Below, piece by piece: positions 1 to 8,855 of a stretch of DNA of 34,792 bases. The notes beneath the pieces are model-generated. The model did no database searches and was not told the origin of the DNA. It saw only the letters and a program-made list of their open reading frames with translations. The stretch spans positions 1-34,792 of the forward strand of contig QCFI01000015.1 in assembly GCA_003280295.1 (NCBI GenBank), written 5' to 3'. The translations under genes were made by a program, and so were the position numbers. This stretch comes from Prochlorococcus sp. AG-363-C20 (GTDB lineage Bacteria > Cyanobacteriota > Cyanobacteriia > PCC-6307 > Cyanobiaceae). Every line of letters starts with the position of its first letter. The stretch's first letter is position 1.

Positions 1-473
1 GACTGAGTAACAAGCAAGAAAAGTTACAGCTCTCTTATTTGCCTGGAAGTGTCTTGGAAGGAGAAGAGCAGGAAGAATCTTGGAGATTATCGATTGAGAA
101 GCAGTTGGCAGCGCAGAGAACCAATGAGGAAAGATTAGGTCGTTGCAAGGTTGGTCCGCATCGTGATGAGGTGACTTTTTTGCTTAATGGAGTTGAAGCG
201 CGTCGCTTTGGCTCGGCAGGGCAGCAGAGAACACTAGTTTTGGCTTTGAAACTTGCTGAATTGGAATTGGTTGGAGATCTTTTTGGAGAACCACCAATAT
301 TGTTGTTGGATGATGTACTTGCAGAGTTAGATCCCACTAGACAATTACTTCTTCTTGATGCGGTTGGAGATACCCATCAATGTCTAGTAAGTGCTACTCA
401 TTTGCAGGCATTTGAAGGGGATTGGCAAAGGTACTCACAAGTTGTAGAAGCGGAATTTCTAAGAGAGATGTGA
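1..473 (+). CDS. recF: RecF, C-terminal part (5' end cut by window)
   Basis: C-terminal 157 codons of the recombination mediator RecF, an SMC/ABC-type ATPase that helps load RecA at single-strand gaps. The reading frame is open from base 3, so the gene starts before the window. Visible landmarks are an ABC signature-like stretch ([19 protein letters not shown], about bases 210-270) and a Walker B/D-loop segment ([11 protein letters not shown], about 300-335), followed by the usual SATHL segment near the end. The Walker A part is outside the window. A TTG at 39 lies within the frame and is an internal codon, not a credible start. speD follows 39 bases downstream on the same strand. Confidence 0.93.
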   Translation, partial: LSNKQEKLQLSYLPGSVLEGEEQEESWRLSIEKQLAAQRTNEERLGRCKVGPHRDEVTFLLNGVEARRFGSAGQQRTLVLALKLAELELVGDLFGEPPILLLDDVLAELDPTRQLLLLDAVGDTHQCLVSATHLQAFEGDWQRYSQVVEAEFLREM

Positions 474-512
474 GAGGTCAGCTATGGTAGTCAGCCAATT
501 TTTGATTCTCTA

Positions 513-989
513 ATGGAGCAAATTTTGTCTTGCTTGCATCCGAACCCTGGATGGGGAAGTAACAAAGTTGCAGAAATGGCCAGTTCTATTAAATCTAGTT
601 CGACCGATAAGCATGGCAAGCACTGTATCCTTGAACTTTATGAGTGTGATGAATTTAAACTGAATGATGAAGCATTTTTGAGAACTACAATCACAATTGC
701 AGCCAAGCTTGCTGGCGCTACTCTTCTACATTTAATAACTCATCGTTTTGAGCCTCAAGGAGTTACTGGAATGGCTCTTTTAGCAGAGTCCCATATCTCT
801 GTTCATACTTGGCCTGAAAATGGTTATGCAGCAGTTGATGTTTTTACTTGTGGCGATCACACGATGCCAGACAAAGCATGTGAGATTCTTCGTAGCGAAT
901 TAAATGCAAAACGCTTTTCTTTAAAGAGTTTTCAGCGTGAAATTCCTGAGGGATTGACTGCCAAGTTACGTAAGACACACCCTATTTAA
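513..989 (+). CDS. speD: S-adenosylmethionine decarboxylase proenzyme
   Basis: Makes decarboxylated S-adenosylmethionine, the aminopropyl donor for spermidine synthesis. It is a pyruvoyl enzyme that cleaves itself. The self-cleavage motif [12 protein letters not shown] is visible: cleavage is expected between Glu92 and Ser93, with His98 and Cys113 (FTCGDHTMP) matching the catalytic pair of the bacterial class. At 158 residues it is longer than the minimal type because about 30 residues precede the conserved [10 protein letters not shown] start. I recall such an N-terminal stretch, with HPNPGW, in marine picocyanobacteria. An internal ATG at residue 22 is an alternative start. The gene follows recF closely and converges with larE. 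Confidence 0.95.
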   Translation: MEQILSCLHPNPGWGSNKVAEMASSIKSSSTDKHGKHCILELYECDEFKLNDEAFLRTTITIAAKLAGATLLHLITHRFEPQGVTGMALLAESHISVHTWPENGYAAVDVFTCGDHTMPDKACEILRSELNAKRFSLKSFQREIPEGLTAKLRKTHPI

Positions 990-1108
990 GTTGCACAGAC
1001 CTGATCTCTAACCTTATTATTTATTTGATAAATCTTTCAAACAAAAGTCTAAATAGACGATTAATATATTAACTTTTAGAATGAATTTATTTTTAAATAA
1101 GCATTATC

Positions 1109-1939
1109 TTATTTAATATTTCGATTGAGCTTTCCACTTATTAATCCCTCAAGATCAATACTTACAGAAGTAAACCCAATAGATAGAAAATGATTGATAA
1201 TATTTTCTCGCCCTATAGAAATTAAGTCTTTAATTTGACTTGGAGGCACTTCGATCCTTGCTGCCATTGCTTGGGTTCGTACTCTTACTTCTTGAAACCC
1301 ATTAGCTCTTAGCCAATCTTCTGCTTTTTCTACTTGTTTGAGCCTTAGTGAATTAATTTTTTCACCATATGGGAAGCGTGAAGCTAAACATGGTTGCGCA
1401 GGTTTGTCCCACCATGGGAAGCCCAATGCTCGGGAAATTTGACGGACAGTAGCTTTGTTAATCCTTAGTTCGGCAAGGGGAGATCGGACACCAGCTTGAC
1501 GTGCAGCTTCAATTCCTGGTCTATGGTCATCGAGATCATCAAGATTCACTCCGTCCACAACCTGACATCCTTTAGCTTCTTGGGCTATTTGGGCTAGATG
1601 AAGATGTAATTCTCGTTTGCAGGCAAAACATCGATCCTTTGGATTATTGCTGTAAGAAGGATCTTCCAATTCGTTAGTTATGCACTCTTTGTGACGAATT
1701 CCTATCCAGTTGGCTTGTTGTTTGGCCTCATTTCGTAGGTGGCTGGCAAGCGAAGAAGATACACCTGTTATTGCTATTGCATTAGGGCCAAGTTGCTCTT
1801 GAGCTATGGCAGCAATGAGAGAACTATCTACCCCTCCTGAATAAGCCACGCAGACATTGTTGAATCTCCTAAGGCTTTCTCTCAATTGTTGGAGCTCTTT
1901 TTGTTTTGACTGGGATAAACGCTCTAACTGATGAAACAT
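1109..1939 (-). CDS. larE: LarE-type ATP-dependent sulfur transferase (PP-loop)
   Basis: Belongs to the LarE branch of the PP-loop ATP pyrophosphatases. LarE adenylates a carboxylate and inserts sulfur to build the nickel-pincer nucleotide cofactor of lactate racemase in other bacteria. The PP-loop is SGGVDS at residues 34-39. Cysteines stand at 104 and 107 (RCFACK) and at 184 in the conserved CLASRFPYG segment. This looks like the three-cysteine LarE type, thought to hold an iron-sulfur cluster rather than sacrifice one cysteine (known for other members; inferred here). Length 276 is normal. No larA, larB or larC is in the window, so the substrate is open. The start ATG is divergent from the CobO-like gene. 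Confidence 0.85.
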   Translation of the reverse strand: MFHQLERLSQSKQKELQQLRESLRRFNNVCVAYSGGVDSSLIAAIAQEQLGPNAIAITGVSSSLASHLRNEAKQQANWIGIRHKECITNELEDPSYSNNPKDRCFACKRELHLHLAQIAQEAKGCQVVDGVNLDDLDDHRPGIEAARQAGVRSPLAELRINKATVRQISRALGFPWWDKPAQPCLASRFPYGEKINSLRLKQVEKAEDWLRANGFQEVRVRTQAMAARIEVPPSQIKDLISIGRENIINHFLSIGFTSVSIDLEGLISGKLNRNIK

Positions 1940-2014
1940 TCTTCTCCAGCATTTCTTTAAAGACTAACTTTGTCTGCTGACCTAGGTAAGCTCCACAGGT
2001 TAAGAGGCTCTTGC

Positions 2015-3205
2015 ATGGCGTCCAAGCCTAAAGAATCAAACACATCTCTTGGGGGAGTAAGAAGAGGAGTGGGCATAGTTACAGCCGCTGATAGTCAGGA
2101 ACGTAGTCATGGTCAATTGCATATTTACGATGGTGAAGGGAAAGGGAAAAGTCAGGCTGCATTGGGAGTTGTATTAAGAACTATTGGTTTGGGTATATGT
2201 GAGGAACGTCGAACCCGCGTTTTGCTCCTTAGATTTCTTAAAGGTCCAGGTAGAGCTTATGACGAAGATTCGGCTATAGAAGCTTTGCAGCAGGGCTTCC
2301 CTCATTTGATAGATCAAGTTAGGACAGGGAGAGCTGATTTCTTTACTGCTGAGGAAGCAACTACATTTGATGCATTGGAAGCTCAACGAGGTTGGGATAT
2401 CGCTAAGGGTGCTATCGCAAGCGCGCTTTATTCAGTGGTTGTACTTGATGAACTAAACCCTGTATTGGATCTGGGTTTGCTTCCTACTAAAGATGTTGTT
2501 CGTACTCTTAATGATCGCCCAGCTGGCATGGAAATTATTGTGACTGGGCGTGCAGCTCCTCTTTCTCTTGTTCGGATTGCTGATTTGCATTCTGAGATGC
2601 GTGCCCACCGCCGTCCGAAGATTGACAAACATAATTTCACCCTTGCAAATTCAATCGGTGGAATAGAGATTTATACAGGGGAGGGCAAGGGGAAATCTAC
2701 AAGTGCCTTAGGAAAAGCTTTGCAGGCTATTGGGCGTGGCATTAGTCAGGACAAAAGTCATCGGGTTTTGATTTTGCAATGGCTAAAAGGAGGGAGTGGT
2801 TATACAGAAGATGCAGCAATAGCTGCTCTTCGTGAAAGTTATCCGCATCTAGTAGACCATCTTCGATCAGGAAGAGATGCCATTGTTTGGCGTGGACAAC
2901 AACAACCTATTGATTATGTTGAAGCTGAGCGTGCTTGGGAAATAGCCAGAGCTGCAATAGCTAGTGGTTTGTATAAGACAGTTATTCTTGACGAACTTAA
3001 CCCAAGTGTTGATTTGGAATTATTACCTGTCGAACCCATTGTGCAGACCTTATTACGTAAACCTGCTGAGACAGAAGTGATAATTACTGGCCGTTGTAAA
3101 AATCCTCCCTCCTATTTTGATCTTGCAAGTGTGCATTCAGAAATGGTTTGCCATAAACATTATGCTGAGCAAGGCATTGATCTCAAAAGAGGTGTTGATT
3201 ATTGA
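2015..3205 (+). CDS. Tandem-duplicated CobO/BtuR-like P-loop protein
   Basis: Two consecutive domains of the ATP:corrinoid adenosyltransferase (CobO/BtuR/CobA) family in one 396-residue chain; ordinary family members have one domain of about 200. Each half carries a P-loop (GEGKGKS at residues 40-46 and 222-228), a DELNP segment (145-149 and 326-330) and a TGR segment. Only the second half keeps the usual C-terminal ending (GIDLKRGVDY). The family adenosylates cobalt of corrinoids; whether either half does so here is unknown. I chose the ATG at 2015, preceded by a purine-rich AGAGGC. A TTG at 1970 in the same frame would add 15 residues. It is divergent from larE. Confidence 0.8.
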   Translation: MASKPKESNTSLGGVRRGVGIVTAADSQERSHGQLHIYDGEGKGKSQAALGVVLRTIGLGICEERRTRVLLLRFLKGPGRAYDEDSAIEALQQGFPHLIDQVRTGRADFFTAEEATTFDALEAQRGWDIAKGAIASALYSVVVLDELNPVLDLGLLPTKDVVRTLNDRPAGMEIIVTGRAAPLSLVRIADLHSEMRAHRRPKIDKHNFTLANSIGGIEIYTGEGKGKSTSALGKALQAIGRGISQDKSHRVLILQWLKGGSGYTEDAAIAALRESYPHLVDHLRSGRDAIVWRGQQQPIDYVEAERAWEIARAAIASGLYKTVILDELNPSVDLELLPVEPIVQTLLRKPAETEVIITGRCKNPPSYFDLASVHSEMVCHKHYAEQGIDLKRGVDY

Positions 3206-3222
3206 CTGAAAACCTTGAGAAC

Positions 3223-4392
3223 TTACAATTTATTATTTGAACGTACTTCTGCCATCCACGCATTCATTCCACCTTTTATATTAACTCCTTCAATATTATG
3301 TTTTTTTAATATAATCAAGGCTTCGAGAGATCGACTTCCGCTTTGACAATAAACATAAAGACGTCTTTTTAAGAGCATTTTGCGGATTAATTCAATAGAT
3401 TCTCCATTCTGTATCTGTATAAGAGGTATTAATGTTGCACCTTGAATTGAGTTGGATTCAAATTCAGAGGGATTACGTACATCTATTAGAACAATGTGAT
3501 CGATTTGACTGCAAAGAATCTTCTTGAAATCTAGAATAGAAATATTTTCTATGGATAAAGCTTCATTGTTGAATGTCGAGGTATTTTTGCCTGAATAAAA
3601 CTCATTATAGTCAATTAAACAAGTAATTTTATGTCTGTTTTTATTGGGCTTTAAGGTTAACTCTCGAAATGTCATAGTGAGAGCATTAACAGTTAATAAT
3701 CTTCCATTTAGAGATTGACCTACTCCTGTAATGATTTTGATAACTTCCGTTGCTTGTATTACACCTATTAATCCTGGTAGGACACCTAAAACACCACCTT
3801 CTGCGCAAGAAGGTATCAGACCTGGAGGTGGAGGTTCAGGAACTAAATCTCTATAGTTTGGACTTTCTTTATTTAGATTAAAAACAGTAGCTTGACCTTC
3901 AAAACCAGCAATTGATCCATAAATATTTGGCTTGCCTAACAATACGCATGCATCATTAATTAGATATCGACTAGGAAAGTTGTCTGTGCAATCACAAATA
4001 AGATCAAATTCTTTAATTATTCCAAGGGCATTGTGTTTATTCAAAAGGGTTTCAAATATATTAATTTGACAAAATGGATTAATTTCAAGAATACGGGCTT
4101 TAGCAGAAGCAGTTTTAGGTTTTCCTAACCAACTCATTCCATGTAAAATTTGCCTTTGAAGGTTGGAATGTTCTACTAAGTCGAAATCGACGATACCTAT
4201 ACGTCCTATTCCTGCAGCGGCTAAATAAAGCAGTAGTGGTGAGCCAAGACCACCAGTTCCTATACAGAGAACAGAACTTGCTTTCAGTTTTTTTTGGCCA
4301 GCAATTCCTATCTCTGGAAGAGTGAGGTGTCGTGCATAACGATCGACTTCCTCTTGGCTTAACTCAATTCCACGGTTTTCGTGGGCCTGCAT
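3223..4392 (-). CDS. MoeZ/MoeB-type E1-like sulfur-carrier activating enzyme with rhodanese domain
   Basis: An E1-like enzyme that adenylates the C-terminal glycine of ubiquitin-like sulfur carriers and, through a rhodanese domain, can pass sulfur to them. The ThiF/MoeB fold has the nucleotide motif GTGGLG at residues 45-50 and a probable E1 cysteine, Cys196, in PSCAEGG. The rhodanese domain (about 295-385) has the active loop CQSGSR with Cys349. The two CxxC zinc pairs of classical MoeB are absent; this and the EPPPPG segment match the MoeZ type of actinobacteria and cyanobacteria. The JAMM protease gene lies 29 bases upstream on the same strand, so the two are probably co-transcribed. Often annotated moeB, but a role in molybdopterin synthesis is not shown here. 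Confidence 0.88.
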   Translation of the reverse strand: MQAHENRGIELSQEEVDRYARHLTLPEIGIAGQKKLKASSVLCIGTGGLGSPLLLYLAAAGIGRIGIVDFDLVEHSNLQRQILHGMSWLGKPKTASAKARILEINPFCQINIFETLLNKHNALGIIKEFDLICDCTDNFPSRYLINDACVLLGKPNIYGSIAGFEGQATVFNLNKESPNYRDLVPEPPPPGLIPSCAEGGVLGVLPGLIGVIQATEVIKIITGVGQSLNGRLLTVNALTMTFRELTLKPNKNRHKITCLIDYNEFYSGKNTSTFNNEALSIENISILDFKKILCSQIDHIVLIDVRNPSEFESNSIQGATLIPLIQIQNGESIELIRKMLLKRRLYVYCQSGSRSLEALIILKKHNIEGVNIKGGMNAWMAEVRSNNKL

Positions 4393-4421
4393 TTAGTAAA
4401 GAAGAACACTCTTCTATCGTC

Positions 4422-4931
4422 TTACTTAGAACTCAAAATTGCCACCTCTTTGGTATTAAAAATTTGATCTTCAACCATCCACCAAGCACGTATATCCCCA
4501 TACTTGCCAATAATGACTATTAATCCTGTAGAAAAAGTCCAATAACAATCCACTAAAGATGGAATTGGTTCACCATTAGGGTGTGAATGAGCACTGCCAA
4601 GGATTTCCCAATTACGTTCTCTAGCCCATCTATTCGCAAGAAGTTGTTCACGTGGGTCTATAACAAAACGGTTTTTCTTAGATAAATCTTCTTTGATATC
4701 AATATTTATTTTTTTGGGTAAGTCAAGAATATGAAATGTTTCCATTCCCCAGACATTGCAACAGGGCCAAATCATTTGAACCTGCAAGATATTTTGTTTT
4801 TCTAAACAGGATGATTGCCTGTGGCTCCCCAGAAGTAATGCGCAGCCTTCATTTGGTTTTGCCGCAAGTAGACTGTGGCTAAGAACTGTTAGGCAATTGC
4901 CTAAGAATTCAATACTCATTGGACTTTTCAT
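4422..4931 (-). CDS. JAMM/Mov34-MPN metalloprotease
   Basis: A small zinc peptidase of the JAMM (Mov34/MPN/PAD-1) family, 169 residues. All motif residues are visible: Glu28 (NEGCALLLG), then His115-x-His117, Ser125 and Asp128 in HSHPNGEPIPSLVD, the exact H-x-H-x7-S-x2-D spacing. Bacterial members such as Mec of mycobacteria cut a product from the C-terminus of a ubiquitin-like sulfur carrier. Directly downstream is a MoeZ-type activating enzyme, which fits such a carrier cycle, but no carrier gene is seen nearby. A 22-base tandem repeat lies just upstream of the ATG. The true substrate is unknown. Confidence 0.88.
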   Translation of the reverse strand: MKSPMSIEFLGNCLTVLSHSLLAAKPNEGCALLLGSHRQSSCLEKQNILQVQMIWPCCNVWGMETFHILDLPKKINIDIKEDLSKKNRFVIDPREQLLANRWARERNWEILGSAHSHPNGEPIPSLVDCYWTFSTGLIVIIGKYGDIRAWWMVEDQIFNTKEVAILSSK

Positions 4932-4945
4932 CGGTAGATTTCATA

Positions 4946-4989
4946 GGTTCGGAATTCTCTATATCTAGGTTCGGAGTTATCTCTATTTA
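4946..4989. repeat. Two tandem 22-base repeats upstream of the JAMM gene
   Basis: Copy 1 is 4946-4967 and copy 2 is 4968-4989. Both begin GGTTCGGA, and they agree at 18 of 22 positions by eye. They lie in the divergent gap between the JAMM gene (start 4931) and the CAAD gene (start 5053). Spacing of two helical turns would suit a dimeric regulator, but the function is unknown. Confidence 0.75.
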
Positions 4990-5052
4990 GGAACTGGCAT
5001 TTGCTAGCTTAATTCGATACGCTCATTACAAATTGCATTCAGTGTTGTGTTC

Positions 5053-5442
5053 ATGAGTGACTCAAACTCTGAGGAGAATCAAACTCCTGGCTTCGAAACA
5101 CCTCCTGTGGACAATGCTGTCAGCAAAGATCAAGAAAGTAGTGTTTCTGAACGTTTCAGTGAGGTAATGGGGACAATTAATCAGACTCTTGGGAAGATCG
5201 ACTGGAGTCAGATGGGGAAATATGGCAAAGCTGTTGGAATTATTGCAGTAGTAATTGTTGCTCAAGTCATTATTAAAGTAGTAATCGACACAATCAATTT
5301 CTTCCCTGTAGTACCAGGGTTACTTGAATTGCTTGGGGTTGTAGTGCTTGGACAGTGGAGTTGGCAGAATCTTTCAACTAGCGATAAGCGCAATGCTGTT
5401 TTTGAAAGAGTACAAAACTTGCGCAAGGAATATTTAGGTTGA
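5053..5442 (+). CDS. CAAD-domain (CURT1-like) thylakoid membrane protein
   Basis: A 129-residue membrane protein of the CAAD family, the domain also found attached to some cyanobacterial aminoacyl-tRNA synthetases and related to plant CURT1, which bends thylakoid membranes. Residues 1-55 are polar and acidic. Two membrane segments follow (about 61-80 and 85-102), joined by a short NFFPVVPG turn. The chain ends in a charged amphipathic tail (SDKRNAVFERVQNLRKEYLG). I took the ATG at 5053; a GTG at 5047 would add two residues. It is probably monocistronic, with a candidate terminator at 5449-5468. Confidence 0.85.
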   Translation: MSDSNSEENQTPGFETPPVDNAVSKDQESSVSERFSEVMGTINQTLGKIDWSQMGKYGKAVGIIAVVIVAQVIIKVVIDTINFFPVVPGLLELLGVVVLGQWSWQNLSTSDKRNAVFERVQNLRKEYLG

Positions 5443-5448
5443 GTTGTT

Positions 5449-5468
5449 AATCCTTCTAAGGGTTTTTA
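5449..5468 (+). terminator. Candidate terminator after the CAAD gene
   Basis: A short stem of AATCCT against AGGGTT (one G-T pair) with a TCTA loop is followed by a run of Ts. It sits 7 bases past the CAAD stop codon and just before the convergent fructosamine-kinase-like gene ends. The stem is short, so it is only a candidate. Confidence 0.4.
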
Positions 5469-6359
5469 TTGAACTATAGTTTTTTTCATGTTTTCTAATT
5501 GCAATATGCATTGACTTTTGTAAGCACCACCAAAAATATTTGCGTGATTTAATAAATGATAAAGATTATAGATATCAATTCTATTTTTTGCTGAATCAGG
5601 AAGAGGCCAAATACTTTCATAGGCTTCATAAAATTCATTAGAGAACCCTCCAAATAGCCTGGTCATAGCTATATCAACTTCTCTATCGGCCCACCAAACA
5701 GCAGGATCAAAAATAACACCTTTACCATTTTTTTGAATGGCTACGTTTCCACTCCATAGATCACCATGAACAAGTGATGGCTGAGGCTTATGTTTTTCTA
5801 AAGATATAATTAGATGAGTAAGTAGCTCTTTCCAATTTGCAAGATTGATTCCCCACTTAGCCCCAATTCTTAGTTGAGGCAGTAAACGAAAATTAACGAA
5901 ACATTCCCCCCAATATTTTGACCATCCACCAATTTGTGGACCAGAACCTATGAACCCATCAATACTCCATCCAAAGTGACCTGGATTGTGGGCTGTGGAA
6001 GATTGATGTATTAAGGCCAGTCCTTTCCCTAGGATTGATTGATGACCACGGCCTAGATCGAGCCAAGGCAATAACAACACACAACCAGTGTTTAATTTTT
6101 TAAGAACTAAAGGTTGTGGTATTTCAATCATGTCCTCAGTGGTAAACCTTTTCAATGAATTAAGGCCATCAGCTTCGAAGCTGAGCTTTGGGAAATCGTC
6201 CAAAGAAGCCGTCTTAGCAAATAATTGCTTTCCATCTTTTAATGTCAGACGCCAAGCATTATGAATACATCCACCTGATACAGATTCAATCTTTTGAATT
6301 AATGCCCCTGAGATTGGCCCTTCAGCTTTCATAAGGGCTTCTTGCAATAATTCATGCAT
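5466..6359 (-). CDS. Fructosamine/ketosamine-3-kinase family protein
   Basis: An aminoglycoside-phosphotransferase-like kinase of the fructosamine kinase family (297 residues). These enzymes phosphorylate sugar amines on glycated proteins or small molecules so that the adduct falls off. Visible are the ATP-site lysine (FAKT, Lys49), the catalytic loop HGDLWSGN at 198-205 (Asp200, Asn205) and the metal-binding Asp218 in [11 protein letters not shown], a signature typical of this family. The ATG at 6359 is 30 bases from the start of the divergent crtD-like gene; an in-frame Met at residue 11 is an alternative start. A second ATG in another frame, at 6355, overlaps it. Confidence 0.88.
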   Translation of the reverse strand: MHELLQEALMKAEGPISGALIQKIESVSGGCIHNAWRLTLKDGKQLFAKTASLDDFPKLSFEADGLNSLKRFTTEDMIEIPQPLVLKKLNTGCVLLLPWLDLGRGHQSILGKGLALIHQSSTAHNPGHFGWSIDGFIGSGPQIGGWSKYWGECFVNFRLLPQLRIGAKWGINLANWKELLTHLIISLEKHKPQPSLVHGDLWSGNVAIQKNGKGVIFDPAVWWADREVDIAMTRLFGGFSNEFYEAYESIWPLPDSAKNRIDIYNLYHLLNHANIFGGAYKSQCILQLENMKKTIVQ

Positions 6360-6389
6360 GGTTTTTTTTTGTTCCTATATCATGCCGCG

Positions 6390-7904
6390 ATGCTTCAGGA
6401 ATCAGTCATAGTTATTGGTGGAGGTATAGCTGGATTAACTGCAGCCGCTCTCCTTGCTCATGAAGGTGTTTCCGTAACTATTTTAGAAGCTCATTATCAG
6501 CCAGGAGGTTGTGCAGGAACCTTTAAGCGTGGGCAATATGTTTTTGATGTTGGTGCTACTCAAGTTGCTGGTTTGGAACCAGGAGGCAGTCATGATCGCT
6601 TATTTAAACATCTTGGAATCTCGTCTCCAGGCGCAGAGATTTTGGATCCAGCGTGTTTAGTAGATCTAGCAGATGGGTATGCTCCTATCAATCTTTGGCA
6701 TGATCCATCTCGCTGGGAGGTAGAGAGACAGCACCATTTTGCAGGGAGTGAACTTTTCTGGTCTTTGTGTTCTCTTTTGCATAAAGGTAACTGGGCTTTT
6801 GCTTCGAGAGATCCTGTTCTTCCAATTCGTAGTTTTTGGGATTTCAATCAATTTTTGAAGGCACTTCGACCTTTAAATGCCTACACAGGTTTATTAAGCA
6901 AGCTTTCTGTAGCTGACTTACTTAAAATTACAGGCTCTTATCAGAATCAACGATTAAGACGCTTTCTTGATTTACAACTCAAGCTTTATTCACAAGAGAT
7001 AGCTGATAGAACGGCAGCGCTTTATGGCGCGACTGTCTTGCAGATTGCTCATGCACCTCTAGGCCTATGGCATCTAGAGGGATCTATGCAGAAGCTCAGT
7101 GAACATTTGACCAGTGCCCTTTTGCGTGATGGTGCGCGATTACTTGTAGGACATCGTGTTGTTGGCTTATCTACGAGTAGATCAGAGAAAGAATGGGACA
7201 TACATGTTATTGGGCCTAAGAGAAGATCAATGCAATTTCATGCATCAGATGTAGTTTTTAGTCTCCCTCCGCAATGTTTAATTAATTTTTTAGCTCCAAA
7301 TTCATGGATGAATAAAAAATATATAAGTCAATTAAAAAAATTACCTCAGCCCAGCAGCGCAATTGTTTTTTATGGAGCTATTAATCGCATAGATCTACCT
7401 GAAGATTGTCCTACCCACCTTCAACTTGCCGCAAAAGATCCAGGCCCTATGTTTATTTCGGTTAGTCGTGAGGGAGATGGTCGTGCTCCTAGTGGTCAAG
7501 CTACTTTGATTGCAAGTGTATTTATAGAAACAGGGGATTGGTGCTTTTTAGAACAGGATAATTATCAAAAAGAAAAACAAATTTTATTAGATAAAATTGC
7601 TCATCAATTGGAAAATTGGTTTGGTTTTGAACCTATTAATTGGTTGCATAAAGAATTAGCAACACCTAGAAGCTTTGCAAAATGGACTGGAAGGCCTAAT
7701 GGAATTGTGGGCGGTTTAGGGCAGCATCCTTCTCTTTTTGGACCTTTTGGTCTCTCCAGCAGAACTCCCCTTAGAGGTTTATGGCTTTGTGGAGACTCTA
7801 TTTATCCAGGGGAAGGTACAGCAGGAGTTAGTCAATCAGCATTGATGGCTTGTCGCCAGTTAATGGCTGCGCGCGGTCAAGACATTCATATCGCTAATAA
7901 TTAA
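6390..7904 (+). CDS. crtD: CrtD-like FAD-dependent carotenoid desaturase/isomerase family protein
   Basis: A 504-residue flavin amine-oxidase-type protein of the phytoene desaturase/CrtISO group. The N-terminus holds the dinucleotide motif GGGIAG (residues 10-15) followed by [14 protein letters not shown]. The C-terminus has the second FAD contact, [22 protein letters not shown]. The central segment [20 protein letters not shown] resembles cyanobacterial CrtD (C-3',4' desaturase of myxoxanthophyll synthesis) as I remember it, but I cannot separate it securely from CrtH-type isomerases. Reaction and substrate are therefore inferred. I chose the ATG at 6390; an upstream in-frame ATG at 6354 would overlap the divergent kinase gene. 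Its 3' end overlaps the end of tyrA by 11 bases. Confidence 0.8.
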   Translation: MLQESVIVIGGGIAGLTAAALLAHEGVSVTILEAHYQPGGCAGTFKRGQYVFDVGATQVAGLEPGGSHDRLFKHLGISSPGAEILDPACLVDLADGYAPINLWHDPSRWEVERQHHFAGSELFWSLCSLLHKGNWAFASRDPVLPIRSFWDFNQFLKALRPLNAYTGLLSKLSVADLLKITGSYQNQRLRRFLDLQLKLYSQEIADRTAALYGATVLQIAHAPLGLWHLEGSMQKLSEHLTSALLRDGARLLVGHRVVGLSTSRSEKEWDIHVIGPKRRSMQFHASDVVFSLPPQCLINFLAPNSWMNKKYISQLKKLPQPSSAIVFYGAINRIDLPEDCPTHLQLAAKDPGPMFISVSREGDGRAPSGQATLIASVFIETGDWCFLEQDNYQKEKQILLDKIAHQLENWFGFEPINWLHKELATPRSFAKWTGRPNGIVGGLGQHPSLFGPFGLSSRTPLRGLWLCGDSIYPGEGTAGVSQSALMACRQLMAARGQDIHIANN

Positions 7905-8772
7905 GATTTTTTGCAACGAATTCTGGCCTTAAAGCTTGGTTTTTCTCTAGTTCTTTTTGTATTTGGTTCCAGTGTTTAGAAAGCATGGCTGTTTCAAATT
8001 GCTCTAAGCAACCTTGGTAAGAGTTCAATGCTTGCAAAATTGCAGAAGTGTTGTGTGCCAACATTGATGTTCCGAGACTGGGATTTCCTCCTCCTATTCT
8101 TGTGGTGTCAGCAAAACCACTTGATGCAAGTTTTTTTGCTAGAGATAGTACTAATGGATCGCCTTCATTCCCAAGAGTTTTTATTAGAGCAGCACTTATA
8201 AGCATGGGTAAATGAGAAATAAGCGCGACAGCTTGATCATGCATTTCCGCTTTAGTTGTGATCCATTGACTACCTAAAGCGAGGGATAGTTGATGAACTG
8301 TTTCAAGTGCTTCTTCATTTGTATTGATTTCAGGTGTGGCTACCCAAGGACGTTGTTTAAATAATTCCAGACGACCAGCTTCAACACCCGCATCAGTTGT
8401 CCCAGCCATGGGGTGACTACCAACAAATCGTTTGTGTAATTTTCTCCAAACTTTTAGTATTGGTGCTTTAACAGAACCCACATCTGTAATCACTGCAGAT
8501 TGAGGTAATGCTTGAACTAATGCATTAGATGGTGTTAGAAGTTGTTCTAAAGGCAAAGCAAGGATGATTAGATCACAATCTAAAAGGATTGCAGGATCTG
8601 TGCTAATTACTTGGGCCAGGCCTCTTTCTTGAGCTTGTTTGGCAGTACTGGAGCGATTTACTAATCCATGGACTTTAATTCCAAGAGTTTGCAGATCTAA
8701 TCCTATTGATCCTCCAATGAGGCCTAGCCCCACAATGCCAATGCAGTTCAGCGAATTTCTTTTTTGCCCCAT
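7894..8772 (-). CDS. tyrA: Prephenate/arogenate dehydrogenase
   Basis: Carries out the oxidative decarboxylation leading to tyrosine; cyanobacterial enzymes usually use arogenate and NADP (family knowledge). The Rossmann motif GLGLIGGS is at residues 15-22. Conserved TyrA segments are visible: TDVGSVK, the catalytic GSHPMAGT with its histidine, and [13 protein letters not shown]. At 292 residues it is the short form without a chorismate mutase or ACT domain. The ATG at 8772 faces an unusual 47-base interrupted palindrome in the gap to the DinG-like gene. Its end overlaps the crtD-like gene tail to tail. Confidence 0.93.
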   Translation of the reverse strand: MGQKRNSLNCIGIVGLGLIGGSIGLDLQTLGIKVHGLVNRSSTAKQAQERGLAQVISTDPAILLDCDLIILALPLEQLLTPSNALVQALPQSAVITDVGSVKAPILKVWRKLHKRFVGSHPMAGTTDAGVEAGRLELFKQRPWVATPEINTNEEALETVHQLSLALGSQWITTKAEMHDQAVALISHLPMLISAALIKTLGNEGDPLVLSLAKKLASSGFADTTRIGGGNPSLGTSMLAHNTSAILQALNSYQGCLEQFETAMLSKHWNQIQKELEKNQALRPEFVAKNLNY

Positions 8773-8783
8773 ATCAGTTTTTT

Positions 8784-8830
8784 ACTTGATTCTCCATGTT
8801 TATCTACCAACCACCATGGATAAATCAAGT
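8784..8830. promoter_or_regulatory. Interrupted palindrome in the tyrA / DinG-like divergent gap
   Basis: Arms ACTTGATT (8784-8791) and AATCAAGT (8823-8830) are exact reverse complements, as are the inner arms CCATG (8794-8798) and CATGG (8815-8819). It lies between two divergently transcribed genes (starts 8772 and 8856), where an operator would be expected. A double-strand binding site or an RNA hairpin are both possible. Confidence 0.5.
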
Positions 8831-8855
8831 TCTTTGTATTAATTAAGAGTGTTCG

